From Alphaproteobacteria bacterium (GTDB lineage: Bacteria; Pseudomonadota; Alphaproteobacteria; Caulobacterales; Parvularculaceae), in NCBI GenBank assembly GCA_016125455.1, contig WGLS01000012.1, forward strand, positions 1 through 64,000: DNA of 64,000 nucleotides. Direction: 5' to 3'. Shown here one piece after another: positions 17,330 to 24,665 of this stretch. Made by a program: the position numbers and the translations under genes. Position 1 is the first letter of the stretch; every line of letters starts with the position of its first letter. Below the pieces are notes generated by a model. That model ran no database searches. It was given only the letters and a program-made list of their open reading frames with translations, and had not been told where the DNA came from.

Positions 17330-18814
17330 TCAGCTCGTCCACCAGTCCGTCGGGCGTCCTTGCGGGCCCGCCGCTTTTTCAATCGCCGCCATGCCCTTGA
17401 ACAAGGTTTCTTCATCGAACGGGCGCGCCAGGAGCTGAAGCCCCAGCGGCAGGCCCTGTCCGTCGAGGCCGGCGGGCACCGATCCGCCGGGCAGGCCGGC
17501 AAGATTTCCCGTAACCGTGAAGACGTCGTTGAGGTACATCTGCACCGGATCATCCGACTTTTCGCCGAGCCCGAACGCCGCGGACGGCGTCGAAGGCGTG
17601 AGAATCAAGTCGACCTTCGTAAAGGCGTCAACAAACTCGTCAAAAATGCGCTTCCGGACTTTCTGCGCCCTGAGGTAATAGGCGTCATAATAGCCGGCGG
17701 ACAAGACGTAGGTGCCGATAAGGATGCGCCGCTTGACCTCATCGCCGAAACCTTCCGCGCGGGTATTCTCGTAGAGAGACTTAATGTCCTTGAACTCGCT
17801 CGCGCGGTGCCCGTAGCGCACGCCGTCATATCGGGCCAGGTTCGAGGACGCCTCGGCGGGCGCGACAATGTAGTAAACCGGCAGGGCGTACTTCGTCAGC
17901 GGCAGGGATATGTCCAGGATCTCGCAACCGGCGTCCCTCAGCCAGTCGACGCCTTTCGCCCAGAGCTCCTCGATCTCCGACGGCATCCCGTCCAGGCGAT
18001 ATTCCCTTGGCACGCCGATCTTCAGGCCCTTCACCGACGCGCCGACGGCCGCTTCATAGTCCGGCACCGGACGGTCGATGGAGGTCGAGTCTTTCGGATC
18101 GTGTCCCGCCATTGACTTCAGCATGATGGCGCAATCGCGGACATCGCGCGCGATGGGTCCCGCCTGGTCGAGCGAAGAGGCAAACGCCACAATGCCCCAG
18201 CGCGAACAACGGCCATAGGTCGGCTTTACGCCGACAGTCCCGGTGACCGAGGCCGGCTGGCGGATCGACCCGCCAGTGTCGGTGCCGGTCGCCGCTGCGC
18301 AGAGCCGCGCCGCTGTCGCCGCAGACGAGCCGCCGGACGACCCGCCGGGCGTCAGATCAGCATTGCCGCCGTCAGTTCGGCGCCACGGATTGACGACATT
18401 GCCGAAATAGCTCGTCTCGTTCGACGAGCCCATGGCGAACTCATCCATGTTCAGTTTGCCGAGCATCACCGCGCCGTCACGCCACAATTGCGACGTTACG
18501 GTCGATTCATAGGGCGGCAAGAAGCCCTTGAGCATGCGCGAGCCGGCCGTCGACTGGACGCCCTCGGTGCAAAACAGATCCTTGATGCCAAGGGGCGCGC
18601 CTTCGAGCGGCCCGCCCTCGCCCTTCGCCAGTTTGGCGTCCGACGCGTCGGCCATTGCGCGCGCCTTTTCGGCGGTCACGGTGACATAGGCGTTCAGGGC
18701 GCCAGCCTTGTCGATGCGCGCGAGGTACGCGTCGGTCGCCTCGCGGGACGAGACTTTCTTCGCCTTCAGCGCGTCGCGCAGTTCAGCGAGAGACAGATCC
18801 ACAGCCGATGACAT
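17330..18814 (-). CDS. gatA: Aspartyl/glutamyl-tRNA(Asn/Gln) amidotransferase subunit A
   Basis: A 494-residue amidase-signature enzyme that releases ammonia from Gln or Asn for tRNA-dependent amidation. The catalytic Ser-cisSer-Lys set is visible: Lys in [10 protein letters not shown], the Gly/Ser-rich [15 protein letters not shown], and [11 protein letters not shown] with the nucleophilic Ser. It starts three bases after the gatC stop, so the pair is coupled. Confidence 0.97.
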   Translation of the reverse strand: MSSAVDLSLAELRDALKAKKVSSREATDAYLARIDKAGALNAYVTVTAEKARAMADASDAKLAKGEGGPLEGAPLGIKDLFCTEGVQSTAGSRMLKGFLPPYESTVTSQLWRDGAVMLGKLNMDEFAMGSSNETSYFGNVVNPWRRTDGGNADLTPGGSSGGSSAATAARLCAAATGTDTGGSIRQPASVTGTVGVKPTYGRCSRWGIVAFASSLDQAGPIARDVRDCAIMLKSMAGHDPKDSTSIDRPVPDYEAAVGASVKGLKIGVPREYRLDGMPSEIEELWAKGVDWLRDAGCEILDISLPLTKYALPVYYIVAPAEASSNLARYDGVRYGHRASEFKDIKSLYENTRAEGFGDEVKRRILIGTYVLSAGYYDAYYLRAQKVRKRIFDEFVDAFTKVDLILTPSTPSAAFGLGEKSDDPVQMYLNDVFTVTGNLAGLPGGSVPAGLDGQGLPLGLQLLARPFDEETLFKGMAAIEKAAGPQGRPTDWWTS

Positions 18815-18817
18815 CGC

Positions 18818-19117
18818 CTACTCCACCACCTTCGGGACCACAAAAAAATGATCCTCCGTCTTCGGCGCGTTGGAGACGACCCGGTCCGGCTGGCCGCCGC
18901 CGGTTGGGCCGGTCGCCGTCGTATCGGGCCGCATCGGCAGGCCGACGTCCACAGTCGAGGCCATCGCGTCGACGCCTTCGACATCGACCTCATTCAACTG
19001 TTCGATCCAGTTGAGGATGCCTGACAGTTCGCCGGCCAGCGGCTGGAGGCGGTCCTCAGGGACCGCGATGCGCGCCAGGCGCGCCACTTTGCGGACGGTT
19101 TCTTTATCGACGGACAT
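18818..19117 (-). CDS. gatC: Aspartyl/glutamyl-tRNA(Asn/Gln) amidotransferase subunit C
   Basis: A 99-residue subunit that clamps GatA to GatB. It begins MSVDKETVRKVARLARIAV, the typical N-terminal helix, and contains LSGILNWIEQLNEVDVEGVD and the C-terminal FFVVPKVVE. The ATG at 19117 gives the family length; GAGCGGGG lies upstream. It is the first gene of the leftward run gatC-gatA-ggt-hydrolase-gatB, so the promoter should lie in 19118-19178 or within the gene upstream. Confidence 0.96.
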   Translation of the reverse strand: MSVDKETVRKVARLARIAVPEDRLQPLAGELSGILNWIEQLNEVDVEGVDAMASTVDVGLPMRPDTTATGPTGGGQPDRVVSNAPKTEDHFFVVPKVVE

Positions 19118-19178
19118 CTGGCCCCGCTCAGGAGGAAAGGACGGTAAGGGCGGCGCGCAGCGCCGACCCGGAGGCGTA

Positions 19179-20636
19179 TCAATCGTCTCCCACGTTCGCA
19201 ATAGCGGCGCCGTCGACGATAATTGGCCCGCTGGCCGCGACGGGGCCGGCGCCAAGGCCGGTGGCAGGGCCGGTGGCAGCTGCTTCGATCCGCGCGATGG
19301 TCTCGGCCGGGCGGCCCTGGGGCAGCGTCGCAAGTCGCCTCAATTCAAGAGCGAAGCGCTCGCCTCCATGGTCGGCCGCCACGGCAAAAAACATGTCGAG
19401 ACCGTAGCCGCCGGAGGCTCTGGCGCGCTGAATGAACTCATTCCAGAATCCAATTGCGCCATCGGGATGCGCGCGCGCGGCAAGTTCATTGATCGTTTGC
19501 CCGCATGCGTAGGAGGCGTCGACGCCGCCGGCGGCTTCAATTCGGGGCAATGACGTGCCGGCGATAAGTTCGATACAGCTTGATCTGGCTGTCGCGAGAT
19601 CTCGCGCTGCCGCCCCGTCGTCCCACCAGCCGATTTCAACCATTGCTTTGGCGGCGATCGCATTCGCCCCCCCTTCGTGGATCCAGTCGGGGGCGTGCGC
19701 ATCGGCTGGTCGGGCGGCCGTTTGCCAGATGTGGGCGGTCTCATGGGCAACGCCGGTGCGCAGGACATTCGTGGCGAAATAGGAAGGCCGGTCCCATGCC
19801 CCGCCGGCCAGCCCGACGCGAATCTGAGCGGGCAAAGCGTCGCCGCTGAACATGGCGCGACCAGGCTCACCATTGGGTTCGTAGGCAACGAAAAGGTTTG
19901 GGGTCGCGTCAAGCGCCCATCCGAATCGTCCGCCGAGGTAATCGAGCATCGCAGACGCGGCTGCGCTGATTTCATTTGCAGCCCAGTCAGGGATCGACGG
20001 GTCAATCACCGCGACGAGATCTTCGCGTTGGATTGTCGGCGGCGCGCCGACATAAATGAAAGCGGGATTGTCGAACCGGCTGCGCCAGCCTGAAAGATGC
20101 GGAACGACTTCGCTGAACGCGACGACGTGCCGTCGATTTCCCGGCGTGACGGAAATCGACGTCCGGTGACGCGCGCCATCGGCCGAGACCGGCTGGAAGT
20201 GACCGGTGTAAATGAGGGCGCCATCGGGGCCGAGCGGCGAGATCGCTTCATACGTGCGCGGCCGTTCGATGCGGAGCGGGGCCACCTCGAGCGTCGCCGT
20301 GCGAAAGCGCGTCAAGGGCGCCGCCGCCCGGAGAACGTCACGGCCATCCTCGACGATCAGCTCCGCCTCACCGCCGATAACCCGCCAGGCGCGCGTGCGA
20401 TAGCCGCCGAGATCCGGACCAAGATCGAGTCGCGAGACAGGTCGCGGGAGGTCATATACGACCCGCAGGGCGCCATTCCGGCGCTCCTCCAGGTCGATTT
20501 CGATCGCCCGGTCATGGTCATTGGCGCCTCTCGCGATAGCCGCCGCGCCAACCGCGGTGAAAAGCGCAAAGGCGCCGAGCGCAACCGCGCAGGCGCGCGC
20601 TTGCCGTTTCTGAAAGTGGTTCGCGAACGCCCCCAT
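19179..20636 (-). CDS. Membrane-anchored or exported gluzincin-like metallopeptidase
   Basis: About 485 residues. The N-terminus has a basic stretch and a hydrophobic segment (ACAVALGAFALFTAVGAAAIA), a signal anchor or signal peptide. HETAH at residues 298-302 is followed 18 residues later by Glu321 in HEGGAN, exactly the HEXXH-X18-E zinc signature of gluzincins (M1-like), although the M1 GAMEN exopeptidase motif is absent. The N-terminal 200 residues look beta-rich (LRVVYDLPRPVSRLDLGPD), as in M1 and M61-like proteins. I cannot name the family. The start could be 20636 or 20660. The gene is divergent from ruvX with only 17 bases between the starts. Confidence 0.7.
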   Translation of the reverse strand: MGAFANHFQKRQARACAVALGAFALFTAVGAAAIARGANDHDRAIEIDLEERRNGALRVVYDLPRPVSRLDLGPDLGGYRTRAWRVIGGEAELIVEDGRDVLRAAAPLTRFRTATLEVAPLRIERPRTYEAISPLGPDGALIYTGHFQPVSADGARHRTSISVTPGNRRHVVAFSEVVPHLSGWRSRFDNPAFIYVGAPPTIQREDLVAVIDPSIPDWAANEISAAASAMLDYLGGRFGWALDATPNLFVAYEPNGEPGRAMFSGDALPAQIRVGLAGGAWDRPSYFATNVLRTGVAHETAHIWQTAARPADAHAPDWIHEGGANAIAAKAMVEIGWWDDGAAARDLATARSSCIELIAGTSLPRIEAAGGVDASYACGQTINELAARAHPDGAIGFWNEFIQRARASGGYGLDMFFAVAADHGGERFALELRRLATLPQGRPAETIARIEAAATGPATGLGAGPVAASGPIIVDGAAIANVGDD

Positions 20637-20653
20637 GGGAGTATGATGCCGGA

Positions 20654-21124
20654 ATGACATCGGAATTTGAACAGGCCGCCGAAGCTTTCGGCTCATCGGG
20701 CGCGCTTCTCGGACTGGACCTTGGCGACAAGACAATCGGCGTCGCTTCCTGCGGACCGGAACGGACGGTTGCAACTCCAGTGGAAACCATCCGGCGAACC
20801 AAGCTGACCCAGGACGCCGAGCGACTGCGGGACCTCGCCGAGGCGCGACAGGTCGTCGGTCTCGTCATCGGCCTGCCGCTCAACATGAACGGCGATGAAG
20901 GACCAAGAGCGCAATCCGCGCGATCGATCGCTGGTCACTTACGACGACTACTCGGATTGCCAACCGCGTTCTGGGACGAGCGAATGTCAACGATTGCAAT
21001 GGAACGCGATCTTATTGCGCTCGACGTCAGCCGAGCGCGGCGTCGCGAAACCATCGATCAGTCGGCCGCCGCCTTTATCCTGCAAGGCGCAATCGACCGG
21101 CTCCGGCGGCTGGCCGACCACTAG
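20654..21124 (+). CDS. ruvX: RuvX/YqgF Holliday-junction resolvase-like nuclease
   Basis: A 156-residue RNase H-fold protein. It shows the conserved LLGLDLGDKTIGVA (first catalytic Asp), LVIGLPLNMNGDEG, FWDERMSTI and DQSAAAFIL motifs. The family acts in 16S rRNA 5' end maturation and has been proposed to process recombination intermediates. The length is normal. Its promoter probably lies inside the divergent metallopeptidase gene, because only 17 bases separate the two starts. Downstream (21133-21149) is a 7-bp inverted repeat without a T run. Confidence 0.94.
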   Translation: MTSEFEQAAEAFGSSGALLGLDLGDKTIGVASCGPERTVATPVETIRRTKLTQDAERLRDLAEARQVVGLVIGLPLNMNGDEGPRAQSARSIAGHLRRLLGLPTAFWDERMSTIAMERDLIALDVSRARRRETIDQSAAAFILQGAIDRLRRLADH

Positions 21125-21323
21125 GGCGGGGTACGGAGCAAAGCTCCGTTGCCGGGACATGCTTTTTGACGCCCAGGCGTCGATGCGACCGGGCGTTGTC
21201 GTCCGACGATCGCGGCGAAGCAGATAAGGCCGGAGTCAATGCGAATTGCGTCGCGCGCCATGCGCGCCTAATAGTTTTTCGCAAGTTGCGCTGCGGATGC
21301 CGCAGCGGTTTACGGAGAGGCGC

Positions 21324-22325
21324 GTGACGCACATCGCAAGCGAAGGAGCGAAGCGGTTCGAAGGCGGCCGCCGGCCCGCGGCGCCCGCCGACGGATTCAC
21401 AGCCAGAAACCTCATCAGCGTCGACGACCTGTCGCTATCGGACATCAAGTTCATCCTGCACCTTACCGAATACTATGCGAGCTACCTCAAGATGGGCGCT
21501 CGCCCGGCCCAACGACTCGCGGGCAAGACCCAGATCAACCTTTTCTTCGAAAGCTCGACGCGCACGAACATGTCGTTCGAGCTTGCCGGCAAGAAGCTCG
21601 GCGCCGACGTGATCAACGTGCCGGTCGCGGCAAGCTCGGTGAACAAGGACGAAAGCCTCGTTGACACTGCGCAAACGCTCGCCGCCATGGCCGCTCACGT
21701 CATGATCCTTCGACACTGCCAGCCGGGCGTCCAGTCTGAGTTGCAGGCGATACTGCCCTGCCCGATCGTCAATGCCGGCGACGGCGCGCGCGAGCACCCG
21801 ACCCAGGCGCTGCTCGACGCAGCGACCATTCGCTCCGCCTTCGGCACCATGGCAGGGCTCGTCGTCGCCATTTGCGGCGACGTAAGGCATTCGAGGGTCG
21901 CGGCGTCGGACGCGAAACTGTTCAAACGTCTTGGGATGGATGTCCGTTTCGTCGGACCGACACGCCTGATGCCCGATGACCATGAAATGCCCGCCGTGCC
22001 AAGGTTCGACAACCTCAAGGATGGGCTCCACGGTGCGGACGTCGTCATGGCGCTGAGGATGCAATTTGAGCGAATGGGCGCCGATGCGGACGAAACCGCT
22101 GACCGAGCAAGCTATTTCTCATCGTTTGGCCTCACCCATGAGACGATGCGTCACGCGAAAGACAGCGCCTGTGTCATGCACCCTGGCCCCATGAACCGCG
22201 GGATCGAAATCTGCGGCGAACTTGCTGATGATCCGGCAAGATCGCTCGTGCTGAGCCAGGTGTTTTACGGCGTTCCGACGCGCATGGCGTGCCTCGACGC
22301 CATCCTTTGCCGAAACGGCGATTGA
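21324..22325 (+). CDS. pyrB: Aspartate carbamoyltransferase, catalytic subunit
   Basis: A 333-residue enzyme joining carbamoyl phosphate and aspartate in pyrimidine synthesis. Carbamoyl-phosphate motif FFESSTRTNMSFELA, the HPTQALLD loop and the C-terminal HPGPMNRG are present. The GTG at 21324 is my start: ACGGAGAGG lies 6-7 bases upstream and the family N-terminus fits. An ATG at 21297 remains possible. It is followed after four bases by plsY, with no pyrC between, which departs from the pyrBC-plsY-dprA-topA order known from several alphaproteobacteria. Confidence 0.96.
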   Translation: MTHIASEGAKRFEGGRRPAAPADGFTARNLISVDDLSLSDIKFILHLTEYYASYLKMGARPAQRLAGKTQINLFFESSTRTNMSFELAGKKLGADVINVPVAASSVNKDESLVDTAQTLAAMAAHVMILRHCQPGVQSELQAILPCPIVNAGDGAREHPTQALLDAATIRSAFGTMAGLVVAICGDVRHSRVAASDAKLFKRLGMDVRFVGPTRLMPDDHEMPAVPRFDNLKDGLHGADVVMALRMQFERMGADADETADRASYFSSFGLTHETMRHAKDSACVMHPGPMNRGIEICGELADDPARSLVLSQVFYGVPTRMACLDAILCRNGD

Positions 22326-22329
22326 TCCG

Positions 22330-22947
22330 ATGGCCCTCGACATTTTCCTTGCCGCCACGATGGGCTATTTGCTCGGGTCGGTCCCGTTCGGGCTGGTCAT
22401 CACAAAGGCAGCCGGCCTTGGCGACATCCGGTCAATCGGATCTGGCAACATCGGGGCGACAAACGTCCTGCGCACCGGCCGCAAGGACCTTGCACTTGCA
22501 ACGCTCCTGCTCGACGGCGGCAAGGGCGCGATCGCCGTTGGCGTCGCGGGCTTGCTCGGCTGGCGGCCAGAGATAGCAGGCGCGGCGGCGTTCCTTGGCC
22601 ATTGCTTTCCGGCATGGCTCGGCTTCAAGGGCGGAAAAGGCGTCGCGACCTTCCTCGGCACGCTGATCGCCATCCAGTTTTTCGCTGGCCTCGCGGCTTG
22701 CCTCGTCTGGCTCGCCACCGCCCGGCTGACGCGGATCTCATCGCTTTCAGCGCTCGTCGCCGCCGCCGCCGCGCCGCTTGTGATGTTTGTCTCCGGCCGT
22801 CCCGCCGCTGCCGCCGCGACGCTCTTTATGACAGCGCTCATATTTGTCCGCCATCGGCCCAACATCGAACGCCTTCTCGCCGGCGCGGAACCACGGATTG
22901 GGACTTCGAAGGCGACGGATGACGGCGCGGAGCCATCAACAGCGTGA
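22330..22947 (+). CDS. plsY: Glycerol-3-phosphate acyltransferase PlsY
   Basis: A 205-residue inner-membrane enzyme that acylates glycerol-3-phosphate using acyl-phosphate, the first step of phospholipid synthesis. Motifs seen are GYLLGSVPFGLVI, RSIGSGNIGATNVLR and the glycine-rich FLGHCFPAWLGFKGGKGVA, with about five hydrophobic segments. It starts four bases after pyrB and its TGA overlaps the GTG start of dprA. Confidence 0.95.
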   Translation: MALDIFLAATMGYLLGSVPFGLVITKAAGLGDIRSIGSGNIGATNVLRTGRKDLALATLLLDGGKGAIAVGVAGLLGWRPEIAGAAAFLGHCFPAWLGFKGGKGVATFLGTLIAIQFFAGLAACLVWLATARLTRISSLSALVAAAAAPLVMFVSGRPAAAAATLFMTALIFVRHRPNIERLLAGAEPRIGTSKATDDGAEPSTA

Positions 22948-24071
22948 AGGCGCTGTCCTTCGCCGAGCGCGTCAACTGGCTGCGCCTGACCCGGACGGAC
23001 GGCATTGGCCCCGTTACCTTCAGACGACTGATCGCCCGATATGGCGATGCCGCTCTCGCGCTCGACCGCGTCCGCGAATTCACCAACAGCGCGAGACGGA
23101 TTCGCGTTCCGACGCGCGCCGACGCCGAAGCCGAACTCGACGCCGCGGATCGCGTTGGCGCCAGAGCCATTGCGCTGTGCGAAGAGGATTATCCTTCGCT
23201 CTTGCGCGAAATTCCGGATGCGCCGCCCATGCTGTTTGTGGTTGGCGACGCCAATCTCTTTGCCCGACGCTCGATCGCTATTGTAGGCGCGCGCAACGCC
23301 TCGCTCGCTGGCCGCAAGATGGCGGCGACGCTCGCAGCGGATCTTGGCGCCGCGGGCGTCGCGATTGTTTCAGGCCTTGCTCGCGGCATTGATGGCGCTG
23401 CGCATGAAGCATCCCTCGCAACAGGCGCAATTGCGGCGGTCGCCGGCGGGGTGGATGTGATCTACCCGCCGGAGCATGGCGAGCTCATGCGCAACATTGC
23501 CGAGCGAGGCGCAATCGTTTCCGAACGCGCGCCAGGAGCGCAGCCGACCGCGCGCGACTTCCCGCGCCGCAACCGCCTGATTTCGGGCCTGTCGCTTGGC
23601 GTCATAGTGGTCGAGGCGGCCGCGCGTTCCGGCACGCTAATCACCGCCCGGTGCGCCCTTGAGCAGGGGCGAGATGTATTTGCCGTGCCGGGATCCCCCA
23701 TCGACCCTAGGGCAGCCGGGGCGAATCGCCTGCTGCAACAAGGCGCGGGCCTCATCACTTGCGCAACCGACGTGCTGGAAGCAATCGCAACGCCTTTGGG
23801 ACGAAACGGCGGCCTTGCCCGTTTCCAGTTCGACGAAGACGCGCTCGGCGGCAACGCTGATGTTCACCAGACCGCCGACGATGATCCGCGGCGGCGCGAG
23901 ATCCGGAACGTTGTGCTTGACCTGCTAGGCCCGACGCCCGCCTACCGTGACGACATCCTGCGCGCCGTTGACGAACCCGCATCGCTTGTTCTCGACGCGC
24001 TCGTCGAACTTACCCTTGCCGGGGACATCGACGAACGTGAAGGCGGCGCATTTGTTCGCGTTAACTTTTGA
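22944..24071 (+). CDS. dprA: DNA-processing protein DprA
   Basis: A 375-residue protein that loads RecA on incoming single-stranded DNA during transformation. It has an N-terminal helical (SAM-like) part, the Rossmann-type DprA/Smf core (AIVGARNASLAGRKMA, VSGLARGIDGAAHEA, FPRRNRLISGLSLG) and a C-terminal winged-helix (VLDLLGPTPAYRDDILRAV). GTG at 22944 overlaps the plsY stop. No other competence genes are in the window. Confidence 0.95.
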   Translation: MKALSFAERVNWLRLTRTDGIGPVTFRRLIARYGDAALALDRVREFTNSARRIRVPTRADAEAELDAADRVGARAIALCEEDYPSLLREIPDAPPMLFVVGDANLFARRSIAIVGARNASLAGRKMAATLAADLGAAGVAIVSGLARGIDGAAHEASLATGAIAAVAGGVDVIYPPEHGELMRNIAERGAIVSERAPGAQPTARDFPRRNRLISGLSLGVIVVEAAARSGTLITARCALEQGRDVFAVPGSPIDPRAAGANRLLQQGAGLITCATDVLEAIATPLGRNGGLARFQFDEDALGGNADVHQTADDDPRRREIRNVVLDLLGPTPAYRDDILRAVDEPASLVLDALVELTLAGDIDEREGGAFVRVNF

Positions 24072-24122
24072 CGCAAGCCGATGCATCAACGCAAGAACGG
24101 CCTGCCCCCACCGGCAACCGGA

Positions 24123-24407
24123 TCAGTCCGTTCGGTCAGCGCCAACGTCGCGGACGGTCGACGCCTCGTCCCGGGCCAGTGCGACGGCTCGTGCGCAACG
24201 AAGGTAAAATTGCAGGTGATCGTCGCCAAGCCCGACCGCCATCGCCTCAATTTCCCTCAACATCGCGACAATGTAATTCATCGTCTCTTCCGGCGTTGGG
24301 TGACGGGCCGTTTGCGACATGAACTCACTGACGTCTGGCGATCGCTTCGCACGGTCCTCGCTCTTCGCGCGCCCCATTTCTCGCATCCGAGGCCTGTTTT
24401 TCGGCAT
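24123..24407 (-). CDS. Small conserved-looking hypothetical protein
   Basis: A 94-residue protein. The N-terminal 35 residues are charged (MREMGRAKSEDRAKRS). The C-terminal part YIVAMLREIEAMAVGLGDDHLQFYLRCARAVALARDEA has the pattern of small alphaproteobacterial proteins that pair a helix with a YLLxMARxEA segment. AGGGA lies 10 bases before the ATG. It is antisense to no recognisable gene and faces topA divergently. Function unknown. Confidence 0.6.
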   Translation of the reverse strand: MPKNRPRMREMGRAKSEDRAKRSPDVSEFMSQTARHPTPEETMNYIVAMLREIEAMAVGLGDDHLQFYLRCARAVALARDEASTVRDVGADRTD

Positions 24408-24665
24408 GTATTGTTGTTCCCTGGATCGAACCGAGCCTTGGTCGCGGCCGGACCGCCGCCGGCGGCCTCAAAAGCCTTGGCGCGCGATTAGCGCAACCGC
24501 TCGACACAACCATGGCTTTTAGTTGTTGAAAACTAAACATCAGGGGTTGTATCCCGCCTCGCGCCTTTCCGCAATGATTGTTGACAGGAGGCGTGGCGCC
24601 GACGCAGGTTCGCCCGCCAACGCGCCCGTCACGCGTTCATCACTGTACGGAGCAGTAACCCGGGC

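Noticed and set aside
15601-17400. 599-codon plus-strand frame opposite ggt
   Set aside because: Antisense shadow; the ggt motifs and lipobox on the other strand are decisive.
21133-21149. Inverted repeat ACGGAGC-AAA-GCTCCGT after ruvX as an intrinsic terminator
   Set aside because: The stem is short and no T run follows, so terminator function is not supported.
24081-24491. Plus-strand frame opposite the small gene at 24123-24407
   Set aside because: It lacks recognisable pattern, while the minus strand has a helical conserved-looking C-terminus and an SD sequence.
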